64,000 nt of DNA from Chitinophaga cymbidii (GTDB taxonomy: Bacteria > Bacteroidota > Bacteroidia > Chitinophagales > Chitinophagaceae). Positions 54,952-63,455 of the stretch are shown one piece after another. The stretch lies in NCBI RefSeq assembly GCF_007992715.1, contig NZ_BKAU01000004.1, positions 496,001 through 560,000 on the forward strand. The letters run 5' to 3'. The stretch's first letter is position 1; the number at the start of each line of letters is the position of its first letter. The notes beneath the pieces are model-generated. The model was not told the DNA's origin, did no database searches, and saw only the letters and a program-made list of their open reading frames with translations. Position numbers and translations under genes: made by a program.

Positions 54952-56679
54952 ATGAACAGCAAGTTATGGATAGCGCTGATACTGGCAGGTCTTGCAGTGA
55001 TCGCCTGCAACAAAGGATTTGACCGGCTGATAGAACCAAGGGAATATGAAGATACGACCGGCGTCACCAGCAGAACGCCCAAGGTGCTGATGCTGGTGGT
55101 GGACGGTGCGCGCGGGGAATCCGTCCGCGACGCGAAAGCGCCGACCCTGCAGTCGATGCAGGACCACGCGATCTATTCCTGGCACAGCATCAGCGATACG
55201 CTCAGTATAAACGCAACCGCCTGGGCAGACCTGCTGACGGGCGTGCGCAAGGAAAAACACCGCGTTACGAACAAGGATTTTTCCGGTAACCGCCTGCAGG
55301 AATATCCCGTATTCTTTTCCCATATCAAGGAACGGGACCCCTCATTCCGCATCGGGGCGTACAGCTCCGCGGATTCCCTCGGCACCATGCTCATCACCGG
55401 CGCGGACGTGAACGAGACATTCGGGAACAACGACGAAGCGATGGTGAGCAGCCTGCTGGACGAACTGAAGATCGATACGGCCGGGCTTGTGTTCGGCCAG
55501 TTCAGCGGCGTGGCGATTGCCGGCAACACGTACGGCTACGACATCAGCCACCCGGAATACAAAGCGGCCATCCTGAAAGCAGACCAGCAGATCGGCAGCA
55601 TTATGACCGCATTGAAGGCCCGCGCCACCTATGAGCAGGAAGACTGGCTGGTAGTGGTGACCTCCGGCAAAGGCGGGCCCTTCCAGATAGACCCGGGCGA
55701 GGATGATGGCACCATTCTCAGCAATACCAAAGTGAACACCTTCACTTTCTTTTATTCCCCGCGGTATACGCCTAATTTCATCGACCGGCCGTATACGGGT
55801 AACCGTTATTCCGGCAAGGCCGTGCGCCTTTATGGCGATAATGCTTCCAATGCTGTATTCGCTACCATCGAAGAAGGCCGTGAAGACTACAACCTGGCGG
55901 ATACCAATGAGGTGACCATCTCGCTGAAACTCAAGAAAAACCGCACGCCCTACGGCGATTTCTCCTATACCTATCCTTCCGTGATGGGCAACAACATGTC
56001 CCTCGACTGGTGGAACAACACCGGCTGGAACATTTCACTGGAAGGGAACGGATGGGGCGTACACTTCGGACAGAACGGAAAAGGCTTCAACATGGCTACC
56101 GCCGCCAATATCGCGGATGGCCGCTGGCACGACCTCACCACCGTTTTCCTGAACCGCGATAACAAACGTTTTATCCGCCTGTATACGGACGGTGCTTTCA
56201 ACCGTGAAATGGATATCACCCAATACGGCAGCTTTGATACGGACGCGCCGCTGACGCTTGGCTTTATGCCGGGGAACGTAACGGACAACCAGCGGTGGCT
56301 GAACGCCTATATCACGGAAGTGAAGTTCTGGCGCGCCGCGTTGCCGGACAGTGTGGTGGCTAACTACGTATGCAGTCCCGAGTTGCCGTCTTCCCACCCG
56401 TACCGGGATTACCTGATCGGTTACTGGACCTGTAAAGACGGTTTCGGTGGCGTATTCAAAGACCAGAGCGACTCGCGGCACGATTTCCAGATCAAGGGAG
56501 GTTATGTGTGGGAAGACTTCAGCGATCTGATGTGCCCCACGTCCGCCACCAACCTTTCACAACTGGTGCCCCAGCCGATAGATGTTGTGCGGCAGGTGAT
56601 GAACTGGTTGCAGATACCGGCGGACACGCGGTGGAAGCTGGACGGACGTGTATGGGTGACCTCCTATACCGGCATTTGA
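54952..56679 (+). CDS. Alkaline-phosphatase-like lipoprotein with LamG and DUF4983-like C-terminus
   Basis: 575 aa. Lipobox Cys19 (AVIAC-NKG). The N-terminal half (about 42-290) has the phosphodiesterase/alkaline phosphatase superfamily pattern: LMLVVDGARGESVR with a metal-binding Asp, then ATAWADLLTGVRKEKHRV with a plausible Thr nucleophile. A laminin-G/concanavalin domain follows (about 310-470; GRWHDLTTVFLNRDNKRFIRLYTDG) and a C-terminal segment ending LDGRVWVTSYTGI, as in DUF4983 proteins. Several metal ligands of active enzymes are not obvious, so it may be catalytic or a binding relic. It is the only enzyme-like surface protein of the operon. Confidence 0.8.
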   Translation: MNSKLWIALILAGLAVIACNKGFDRLIEPREYEDTTGVTSRTPKVLMLVVDGARGESVRDAKAPTLQSMQDHAIYSWHSISDTLSINATAWADLLTGVRKEKHRVTNKDFSGNRLQEYPVFFSHIKERDPSFRIGAYSSADSLGTMLITGADVNETFGNNDEAMVSSLLDELKIDTAGLVFGQFSGVAIAGNTYGYDISHPEYKAAILKADQQIGSIMTALKARATYEQEDWLVVVTSGKGGPFQIDPGEDDGTILSNTKVNTFTFFYSPRYTPNFIDRPYTGNRYSGKAVRLYGDNASNAVFATIEEGREDYNLADTNEVTISLKLKKNRTPYGDFSYTYPSVMGNNMSLDWWNNTGWNISLEGNGWGVHFGQNGKGFNMATAANIADGRWHDLTTVFLNRDNKRFIRLYTDGAFNREMDITQYGSFDTDAPLTLGFMPGNVTDNQRWLNAYITEVKFWRAALPDSVVANYVCSPELPSSHPYRDYLIGYWTCKDGFGGVFKDQSDSRHDFQIKGGYVWEDFSDLMCPTSATNLSQLVPQPIDVVRQVMNWLQIPADTRWKLDGRVWVTSYTGI

Positions 56680-56713
56680 AAAAATGAATTTTCTGACTTA
56701 CAAACCGTTCCAT

Positions 56714-58081
56714 ATGAACATCAGGCTGATCCTACTTTTTGCGGCCATATTCGTTGCCTGTGAAAAAGATAAAAAATTCCAGGATGAGGCAATGGGCCCC
56801 GTGAACGTGTCTTTCGCCAGCACGGCGGGCAAGATCAACGTTCCGGATGAGAACAACTACATCCTGACGACGGACAAGCTCAGCATTCCGCTGAATATCG
56901 TGATGTCGGCTTCCGCACCGAAATATTTCTCGCTGAACATCAGTGTGGACAATGATACCATCCAGCAGCTGATAGATGAGCAGGCATTGCCAAATACGGT
57001 GTTGCTGGATGAATCCTATTACGAGCTGCCCAAGGGCGCGGATATCCGCTTTGGCCTGGATTCGCTGCCGGTAATGCTGGAAGTGAACATGCAGGCGGTA
57101 GAAAAGCATTTCGGCAAGGACCTCGCACTGGCGGTGCGGCTGGATAATGTTACCAAGCAGAATATATTATCGCCCACGGGGAAGATGGCTATTGTGGTGA
57201 TCAAAACTTCCGAGCTGATCAGTGAAGACGACCTTCATTATCTTTCCTTTACGGAAGCCGGTAACATACTGACGTTGCCGTCTTCCGACGATCATACGCT
57301 CGGTGAGGTGGAAGTAGTGCTCCCCATCAGCCTCTCGCTCGGTGGTGTAGCCGGTGGGGCTTTTACCCTGAGTGTCAGTGAAGCGGCGGACACCGCGCAG
57401 CAGCTGATCGACGACGGCACCATTACAGATGGGGTGCTGTTGAGAAAGGACGATGACTTTACCTTGCCGGAAAATGCTTCATTCGACGCATTTACGAATA
57501 CCGCGAAGTTCAACCTGCGGGTAAAAACGGCCTCGCTGAAAAATAACGTCACCCGTAAACCGGTGGTGGCGCTGACGATCAGCGATCCTACAAAGCACCT
57601 TATAGACGAGGCAAAGAAAACGCTGGTGATGGTGCTTGATCCGAACAAGCTGATAGAAGTGGATATAACGAATACGAATATACGCTATACCACACAGCAT
57701 GAGAATGGCAACACCAACGAGAATTCACCCAAGCTGATCGACAACAATTCAAATACCAAATTCCTGCTGGGCAGCTTCTCATCCTCCTGGATGAAGCTGG
57801 AGTTCGCCGAGCCCACAAGCTCCGGCGCTTACACCATGACTTCCGCCAATGACGCGATAGACAGAGATCCCAAAGCATGGAGAATAGAAGGTTCGAATAA
57901 TGATGTGGACTGGGTGATACTGGATCAGCAAACGGAACAGTTTTTCGGATCGCGTTTCCAGACCATGAAATATTATTTCCCTGATAAAACGCCGTATAAA
58001 TATTACCGTTTGTACATTACTGCCCTCAGGAAGGGCACCACGTTCCAGATGGCGGAATGGCGCCTGTTGAAAACACCCTAA
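56714..58081 (+). CDS. DUF1735-repeat lipoprotein with F5/8-type C-terminal domain
   Basis: 455 aa from the ATG at 56714 that precedes the lipoprotein signal (Cys16 in FVAC-EKD); the ATG at 56684 gives an odd leader. Two DUF1735/BT_3987-like beta domains (about 25-165 and 175-305; compare LLDESYYELPKGADIRFG with LLRKDDDFTLPENASFD) are followed by a galactose-binding-like discoidin domain (about 315-455; NSNTKFLLGSFSSSWMKLEF, WRIEGSNNDVDW). Typical glycan-binding surface lipoprotein of PULs. The ribokinase gene starts at the base after its stop. Confidence 0.88.
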   Translation: MNIRLILLFAAIFVACEKDKKFQDEAMGPVNVSFASTAGKINVPDENNYILTTDKLSIPLNIVMSASAPKYFSLNISVDNDTIQQLIDEQALPNTVLLDESYYELPKGADIRFGLDSLPVMLEVNMQAVEKHFGKDLALAVRLDNVTKQNILSPTGKMAIVVIKTSELISEDDLHYLSFTEAGNILTLPSSDDHTLGEVEVVLPISLSLGGVAGGAFTLSVSEAADTAQQLIDDGTITDGVLLRKDDDFTLPENASFDAFTNTAKFNLRVKTASLKNNVTRKPVVALTISDPTKHLIDEAKKTLVMVLDPNKLIEVDITNTNIRYTTQHENGNTNENSPKLIDNNSNTKFLLGSFSSSWMKLEFAEPTSSGAYTMTSANDAIDRDPKAWRIEGSNNDVDWVILDQQTEQFFGSRFQTMKYYFPDKTPYKYYRLYITALRKGTTFQMAEWRLLKTP

Positions 58082-59059
58082 ATGCTGTTTATGAAGAGCA
58101 CATTCATCCAAACTAAACAAACCCTCAGGCCCCGGATCACTGTTGCAGGCAGCTCGGCTACCAACATGGTGATCCGGGCCCACCACCATCCCGTTCCCGG
58201 CGGAATGGTCATGGGCGATCAGTTTTTCACGACGCCGGGCGGCAAGGGCGCCAACCAGGCGGTGACCGCCGCGCGTCTCGGCGCCGCGGTGACTTTCCTG
58301 TCCAGGATCGGCAACGATCTCTTTGGCCGGCAGGCCATCCAGCAATTGATGGAAGAAGGCATCAACACCGATTTTATCCTCTCTGACCAGCGCCTGGCTT
58401 CAGGTGTGGCTTTTGTTACGGTGGATGCGGATGCCCGCAGCAGCATGACCATCGCGCCGGGCGCCAACAGCGCCTTTTCGCCCGAAGAGCTGCTGCCCGC
58501 CGCCGCGCAGATCGGTCAGTCAGATTACCTGTTACTGCAAATGGATATTCCTGAAGAAACCGTGCTGCAGGCCGCGAAGATAGCGGCCGGCCGGCACGTT
58601 CCCGTGATGCTGGACCCCGCGCCGGCATATGCCTGCAGCGAGGAGCTGCTGCAATACGTAACCGTATTCACGCCCAACAGGGCGGCGGCCTCACAGCTTT
58701 CCGGCATCGCCGTTACCAGTATGGAAAGCGCTGTGGAAGCGGCGGAGATCATCTGCCGCAAAGGCGTGAAAGCGGTGGTGATGACGTTAGGGGAGCAGGG
58801 TGCATTGGCGCTGCACGGCGATCAACTGCATGTTATTCCGCCCGTTCCCGTGGAAGCGGTGGATACCACCGCGGCAGGAGATGTATTCAATGCCGCGCTG
58901 GCAGTAGCGCTGGCCGAACAGAAAAACCTGCGTGAAGCAGCCGTTTTTGCAGCGAAAGCCGCCGCGATCGCCGTCACCAGGTGGGGAGCGCAGGCAGCCG
59001 CACCATACAGAAGAGAGATGGAGAAGAAAATTTTCCATACATCAAACACATCCGTTTAA
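58082..59059 (+). CDS. Ribokinase-family sugar kinase (PfkB), last gene of the operon
   Basis: 325 aa. PfkB signatures: NMVIRAHHHPVPGG and TTPGGKGANQAVTAARLGA near the N-terminus, and the ATP/catalytic motif VDTTAAGDVFNAALA (about 259-273) with the catalytic Asp. It phosphorylates ribose or a related pentose or deoxy-sugar in the cytoplasm; the substrate is not fixed by sequence. The ATG directly follows the stop of the preceding gene, and no other catabolic gene accompanies it. It is the only clearly cytoplasmic enzyme of the operon. Confidence 0.9.
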   Translation: MLFMKSTFIQTKQTLRPRITVAGSSATNMVIRAHHHPVPGGMVMGDQFFTTPGGKGANQAVTAARLGAAVTFLSRIGNDLFGRQAIQQLMEEGINTDFILSDQRLASGVAFVTVDADARSSMTIAPGANSAFSPEELLPAAAQIGQSDYLLLQMDIPEETVLQAAKIAAGRHVPVMLDPAPAYACSEELLQYVTVFTPNRAAASQLSGIAVTSMESAVEAAEIICRKGVKAVVMTLGEQGALALHGDQLHVIPPVPVEAVDTTAAGDVFNAALAVALAEQKNLREAAVFAAKAAAIAVTRWGAQAAAPYRREMEKKIFHTSNTSV

Positions 59060-59124
59060 ACTGGCGCGGATGTGGTCTACAGTATAGCAAAGTCCAGTTG
59101 TCTAGTCTATCATCATATAATGTG

Positions 59125-59147
59125 GCCGGATGTTTCTTACATCCGGC
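59125..59147. terminator. Hairpin between convergent genes, likely bidirectional terminator
   Basis: GCCGGATG (59125-59132), 7-nt loop, CATCCGGC (59140-59147). A perfect 8-bp stem 65 nt after the ribokinase stop and 5 nt from the stop of the convergent oxidoreductase gene. No strong T-tract on either strand. Confidence 0.55.
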
Positions 59148-59152
59148 GCTTC

Positions 59153-60229
59153 TCATAGCTTCACTTTTTTCCCTGTACGGGCGGACTCTTTCGCGGCTTC
59201 CAGTATCCGCACCACCAGCAGGTTGTTCTGCAGGGCGTACAGTCCCGTTTCCGGGTTCTGCTTCCCGTTCACTACGTCCGCGAGATAAAGAAAAGGATCT
59301 TCATATACCGGTATATCCGTTGCCGTTACTTTCTCCGCTACTGTGCCGGAGGGATCGCGGCGCAGTATGTTGTTCTTGTCCGGCGCCATCACATAGCCTT
59401 TGTCGCCATAGATCTCCATGTCTTTGCGGTTAAACGGCCAGTTCCACGAAGCCTGGATGATGCACTGGGCTTCGGGGTAATCCACGATGATGGTCGCGTC
59501 GTCTTCTACTTTCGGATAAACGGAAGGCTTGTAGTGCCTTGTTACCGCGGTAACGGCGATGGGCTTTTCGCCTTTCATCAGGTGCGTCATCAGGTTGGCG
59601 CCGTAACATCCGAAATCGACGAGCGCGCCGCCGCCGTTCAGCACCGGATCTGTAAGCCAGGCCAGGAACTCCGGGCTGCAGCCGATCTCTTTGGGGCCCT
59701 GGTGGCCGTCGTGGATCACCACTTTGCGTACCTGCCCCACGTAATTGCTGTCCTGCACCAGCTGGAAGGATCTGGCCACGGAGGGGTACCAGCTGGTTTC
59801 ATAGTTGGTAAGCAAATGGATGTTGTGCTGCTTCGCCAGCGCCTCCATTTTCCGCGCATGCGCAACACTCACGGCCAGCGGCTTTTCCACCATCACATGA
59901 ATGCCGCGCGGAGCGCAGGCTTCCACCACCGCAAGGTGGCTGTGTATAGAGCCGAAAGCCAGTACGGCCTGCGGTTTCACTGCATCCAGCATTTTGCCGA
60001 GGTTGGAATAAATGATGTCTTCTGAAAAACCGTAACGTTTGGCATAACGTTTAGCCAGTGCCGTGTCGGCGCTGTACACGCCGGCCAGCTGAATATCGGT
60101 TTTGTCTTTCCGGCCAAGTATCCAGCCCACATGTCCGTGGTCTATACCGGCAACGGCCACACGAAGTTGTTGTGCGGCGAGGTCTGTGTGTACCTGCAAT
60201 ACCAGCAGGAGAATGAGTAATGAGCGCAT
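59153..60229 (-). CDS. Exported Gfo/Idh/MocA-family oxidoreductase
   Basis: 358 aa. A clear signal peptide (LLILLLVLQVHTDLAAQQ) precedes the Rossmann domain (LRVAVAGIDHGHVGW), where the usual G-x-G-x-x-G is altered to GIDHGH. The hallmark EKPLAVSV (EKP) is present near residue 115, and WYPSVARSF and DFGCYGANL follow. Family enzymes oxidise or reduce sugars or inositols with tightly bound NAD(P). Export by Sec is unusual for a nicotinamide enzyme, though glucose-fructose oxidoreductase is an exported (Tat) relative. No partner gene is adjacent. TATATTTA, one mismatch from the -7 consensus, is 3 nt before the ATG. Confidence 0.88.
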   Translation of the reverse strand: MRSLLILLLVLQVHTDLAAQQLRVAVAGIDHGHVGWILGRKDKTDIQLAGVYSADTALAKRYAKRYGFSEDIIYSNLGKMLDAVKPQAVLAFGSIHSHLAVVEACAPRGIHVMVEKPLAVSVAHARKMEALAKQHNIHLLTNYETSWYPSVARSFQLVQDSNYVGQVRKVVIHDGHQGPKEIGCSPEFLAWLTDPVLNGGGALVDFGCYGANLMTHLMKGEKPIAVTAVTRHYKPSVYPKVEDDATIIVDYPEAQCIIQASWNWPFNRKDMEIYGDKGYVMAPDKNNILRRDPSGTVAEKVTATDIPVYEDPFLYLADVVNGKQNPETGLYALQNNLLVVRILEAAKESARTGKKVKL

Positions 60230-60286
60230 GCATAAATATACTCGTTTTGTGTACCTTTAGCATACTAAGGAAAATATTAGCAGACC

Positions 60287-60940
60287 ATGGAAAATAAAGA
60301 CCAGCAATATATCGCGGGACAACTGAAATGCCCCGCGGGAGAAGACGGCATCAAAGCGGCGGAGCGGATGAACGACAACAATGCGGGCGTGATCGGCAAA
60401 ACGTTGGAGCTGACCGCTCCGGCGGACGGAGATGCGATCCTCGAACTGGGACCGGGTAACGGTTATCATGTAAAAGAACTGCTGTCCGCCGCGAACAACC
60501 TCCGCTATACCGGCATCGATATTTCCAAAACAATGGTGGCGGAAGCGGGATTGATGAACCGTGAGCTGGTATCCGCCGGTGTGGCGTCTTTCCTGACCGG
60601 CGATGGCCGCAGCCTGCCTTTCCCCGATCATTCTTTCGATAAGTTCCTCACGGTGAACACGCTGTATTTCTGGGAAAATGCGCAGGAGATGCTGCGGGAA
60701 ATATGGCGGGTGCTGAAGCCCGGCGGCAGCATGGTGCTTTCCTTTGGCAGCCAGCGGTTCATGCAGCATTTGCCTTTTGTGCAATACGGTTTTCAGCTTT
60801 ACAATGAGCCCGAAGTGCTGGCCATGCTGGAAGCGCAGGGGCTGCAAGTGCAAAGCACCGGTCTCTATTTTGAAGATGCGAAAGGCATGAACGGCGAAGT
60901 GATAAAGAAAGAGTTCATCCTCATAAAAGCAGTAAAATAA
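60287..60940 (+). CDS. Class I SAM-dependent methyltransferase
   Basis: 217 aa. Motif I AILELGPGNGYHVKELL (about 51-67), the motif II acidic residue in YTGIDISKTM, and LPFPDHSFDKFLTVNTLYFW with LREIWRVLKPGGSMVLSFG (methyltransf_11 type) are all present. The substrate is unknown. It is divergent from the oxidoreductase 57 bp away and convergent with the VOC gene (2-nt gap). Confidence 0.9.
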   Translation: MENKDQQYIAGQLKCPAGEDGIKAAERMNDNNAGVIGKTLELTAPADGDAILELGPGNGYHVKELLSAANNLRYTGIDISKTMVAEAGLMNRELVSAGVASFLTGDGRSLPFPDHSFDKFLTVNTLYFWENAQEMLREIWRVLKPGGSMVLSFGSQRFMQHLPFVQYGFQLYNEPEVLAMLEAQGLQVQSTGLYFEDAKGMNGEVIKKEFILIKAVK

Positions 60941-60942
60941 TT

Positions 60943-61332
60943 TTATCGCGCGGGCTCGATCAGGTCCCACAGATTCCCGTACAGATCAGCAAATACCAGC
61001 ACCTTGCCCCAGGTTTCCTGCACAGGCTCCCGCACAATGCGAACGCCCTGTTCCAGCAGGTTCCGGTGATCCCGTTCAAGATCATCCGTATGCAGGAAGA
61101 GAAAAACCCGTCCGCCCGTCTGATTGCCGATCCTGCTTTCCTGTTCCTCATTGGCGGCCCTGGCCAGCAACAGTCCGCATGCGGACCCCGGCGGCGCTAC
61201 GCGCACCCATCTTTTCGTATCGCTCAATACGGTGTCTTCCAGTAATGAAAAGTGCAGCTTTTGTGTGTAAAAAGCAATGGCCTCGTCGTAATCCCTTACT
61301 ACAATAGCGATGTGCGCCAGGTTTTGTTGCAT
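60943..61332 (-). CDS. VOC-family (glyoxalase/bleomycin resistance-like) protein
   Basis: 129 aa. The start LAHIAIVVRDYDEAIAFYTQKLHFSLLED and the VFLFLHTDDLERDHRNLLEQGVRIV half give the two beta-alpha-beta-beta-beta modules. Metal-ligand-like residues are His near the start and Glu in NLWDLIE at the end. The family includes glyoxalases, dioxygenases and resistance proteins. It starts 6 nt after the AraC gene stop on the same strand, so it is in that operon and may be its target or effector enzyme. Confidence 0.9.
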   Translation of the reverse strand: MQQNLAHIAIVVRDYDEAIAFYTQKLHFSLLEDTVLSDTKRWVRVAPPGSACGLLLARAANEEQESRIGNQTGGRVFLFLHTDDLERDHRNLLEQGVRIVREPVQETWGKVLVFADLYGNLWDLIEPAR

Positions 61333-61338
61333 AAGCGG

Positions 61339-62187
61339 TTATTGATGGATGTATCTTTTTTTGAAGTCCCGCGGATTTTCCCCGTTGATCTTCCGGAAAA
61401 CCTTGTTGAAATAGGAAAGCTGCTCAAACCCGGTGGCAAAGCAGGCGTCGCTGACGGATTTATCCTGTAGCAGCAGGTTTTTCGCCTGGTTGATGCGGCA
61501 ATGGTTCACAAAATCGGTGAAGGTCATGCCCGTTTGCTTCTTGAAATACCGGCAGAAAGCGGCGGTGGTCATATGCACCTGCCGGGCCACATGGTTCACG
61601 TCCGGCCGGAGGTGGTAATTGGCGTCCACATACCCGTAGATGGCGGACATGCGCTCTTTGTCTTTCTGCAACTGGTGATGACTGCCGGCGTGGTCGTTCA
61701 GCTGCAACACTTCCTTGCTGGTGGCCATGATCTGGAAGATTTCCAGCAGGCTGATCAGCTGGTGAAAATGATCGGCCGCCGGCATTTGCTTCAGCTTTTC
61801 GGCGATCTTTTGCTTGGTTTCGCCGGTGAAGGAGAGGCCGAATTTGGCGTTTTCAAATAGTGTTTTGATGGCGGATAATTCCGGCGCAAGGAGGAAACGC
61901 TCGCCCAGGAAATCTTCTTTCAGCTGTACAACGATCTGGTTGATCTCCGTTTTCAGGCCGTAGTCAAAATTGAGATGCGGCACATCGGGACCGATAAAGA
62001 TCAGGTCGCTGTCCACGTAGCTGGACAAATGCTGGCCCACATGGCGGGTACCGGAGCCGCCTTCCACGTACACGATCTCGTATTCCGGGTGAAAATGCCA
62101 GTAGAAGCATTCTTTGAAGCAATCTGTCTTCAACCGGAACGATTTTCCGGCGTCCGGCTGTATCTCCTCCAGCTCGATATTCTTCAT
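61339..62187 (-). CDS. AraC-family transcriptional regulator
   Basis: 282 aa from the ATG at 62187; the open frame continues to 62292 but across the promoter. An N-terminal cupin (YWHFHPEYEIVYVEGGSGTRHVG, about 28-50; IFIGPDVPHL) leads to a C-terminal two-HTH domain (about 190-282; DVNHVARQVHMTTAAFCRYFKKQTG, VSDACFATGFEQLSYFNKVFRK). Its effector is likely a small molecule such as a sugar. It diverges from an MFS transporter 99 bp away, a probable target, and precedes a VOC gene in the same operon. Confidence 0.92.
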   Translation of the reverse strand: MKNIELEEIQPDAGKSFRLKTDCFKECFYWHFHPEYEIVYVEGGSGTRHVGQHLSSYVDSDLIFIGPDVPHLNFDYGLKTEINQIVVQLKEDFLGERFLLAPELSAIKTLFENAKFGLSFTGETKQKIAEKLKQMPAADHFHQLISLLEIFQIMATSKEVLQLNDHAGSHHQLQKDKERMSAIYGYVDANYHLRPDVNHVARQVHMTTAAFCRYFKKQTGMTFTDFVNHCRINQAKNLLLQDKSVSDACFATGFEQLSYFNKVFRKINGENPRDFKKRYIHQ

Positions 62188-62192
62188 AATGG

Positions 62193-62200
62193 CAAAATTA
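62193..62200 (-). promoter_or_regulatory. -7 element of the AraC-VOC operon, five nt before the ATG
   Basis: TAATTTTG on the minus strand, an exact TAnnTTTG match, then 5 nt and the ATG at 62187. Confidence 0.5.
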
Positions 62201-62271
62201 GGATATAAATCGATATCAATACAGTGCAAATAATAGTCATTATAAGAGAAATTCAGTACAGCAGGTTGCAA

Positions 62272-62279
62272 TAATTTTG
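62272..62279 (+). promoter_or_regulatory. -7 element of the MFS transporter gene, seven nt before the ATG
   Basis: TAATTTTG matches the consensus exactly and is followed by 7 nt and the ATG at 62287. Together with the AraC box it makes a compact divergent promoter of about 80 bp. Confidence 0.5.
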
Positions 62280-62286
62280 CATCATC

Positions 62287-63450
62287 ATGCAATTGGCTTA
62301 TTCCATATCATTACGTGCGCCGCGGGCTTACCGGCTGGCGCTTTCGGTATTTTTCTTCATCCAGGGCCTGGTTTTCGCCAGTTGGGCGAGCCGCATTCCG
62401 GATATCAAGGAGCAAATGCGTCTGAGCGACGGCGCGCTGGGCGGGCTTTTGCTGGCTTTGCCGGCGGGTCAGATGGCGGGGATGGCGCTTTCCGGTTACC
62501 TGGTATCCCGCTTCGGGAGCCGGCTGATCATGCTGATCGCGGCATTTTTGTACCCGGGCGGCCTGATCCTGCTGGGCGCGGCTAACAGCGTAACCTTGCT
62601 GGCCGGGGCTTTGGTGTTGTTCGGACTCTGCGGCAACCTGATGAACATTGCGGCCAATACGCAGGCCGTAGGAGTGGAGGCGCTTTACCGCCGCAGCATC
62701 CTGGCGAGCTTTCACGGGCTGTGGAGCCTCGCCGGTTTCACGGGAGGTTTGCTCGGCGCCCTGATGGTGGCCCGGCATCAAACACCGCTGGTACATTACG
62801 CCATCGTTTTTGCGCTGACCATGCTGCTGGTGGCTACTTCCGCGGCGTACCTGCTGCCGCGCGACGCACCGAAGAAAAGCGGCGGGCACTCCATTTTTGT
62901 AAAGCCGGACCGGAACATCATCGTGCTCGGCCTCATCACCTTCGCCTGCATGATCTGCGAAGGCACGATGTTCGACTGGAGCGGCGTGTACTTTGACCAG
63001 GTGGTGCATGCGCCGGTAGAATGGAGCCGCCTTGGCTTTATCGCTTTCATGAGCGCGATGGCGGGCGGCCGTTTTGCGGCGGATTATTTTATCACCCGCT
63101 TCGGCGCCAAACCCATGCTCAAATCCAGCGGTATCATCATATTGACGGGTCTTTTATTGTCCGTTTTACTGCCTTCCATTGTAACGGCTACCATCGGTTT
63201 CCTGCTGGTAGGGCTGGGCGTGGCCTCCGTGGTGCCGCTGTCCTACAGCATTGCCGGAAGATCGAAAACGATTCCTCCCGGCGTGGCGCTGGCGATGGTT
63301 TCCTCGATCGGGTTCCTGGGCTTCCTGCTGGGGCCGCCGCTGATCGGGTTTGTAGCGGAGGGGTATGGACTGCGCTGGTCTTTCACACTGATCGCCGTAC
63401 TGGGATTGGGAACAACGCTGCTGGCAGGCAGCATTAAAAAATACGAATAG
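62287..63450 (+). CDS. MFS transporter, YbjJ-like
   Basis: 387 aa with about 12 membrane spans. It has the N-terminal FFFIQGLVFASWASRIPDIKEQM motif and a VSRFGSR loop between TM2 and TM3, then NLMNIAANTQAVGVEALY and FHGLWSLAGFTGGLLGALMV, which I associate with E. coli YbjJ-type MFS proteins. The substrate is unknown. It is divergent from an AraC regulator and 5 nt before a paralogous transporter gene, so both are probably induced together. Confidence 0.9.
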   Translation: MQLAYSISLRAPRAYRLALSVFFFIQGLVFASWASRIPDIKEQMRLSDGALGGLLLALPAGQMAGMALSGYLVSRFGSRLIMLIAAFLYPGGLILLGAANSVTLLAGALVLFGLCGNLMNIAANTQAVGVEALYRRSILASFHGLWSLAGFTGGLLGALMVARHQTPLVHYAIVFALTMLLVATSAAYLLPRDAPKKSGGHSIFVKPDRNIIVLGLITFACMICEGTMFDWSGVYFDQVVHAPVEWSRLGFIAFMSAMAGGRFAADYFITRFGAKPMLKSSGIIILTGLLLSVLLPSIVTATIGFLLVGLGVASVVPLSYSIAGRSKTIPPGVALAMVSSIGFLGFLLGPPLIGFVAEGYGLRWSFTLIAVLGLGTTLLAGSIKKYE

Positions 63451-63455
63451 GGCTT

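Noticed and set aside
60257-60970. Open frame of 237 codons antisense to the methyltransferase gene
   Set aside because: The sense gene has complete methyltransferase motifs; the antisense product has none.
62204-62219. AAATCGAT core resembling the 16-bp palindrome, in the AraC-MFS spacer
   Set aside because: Only about 10 of 16 positions fit, and the arms do not match.
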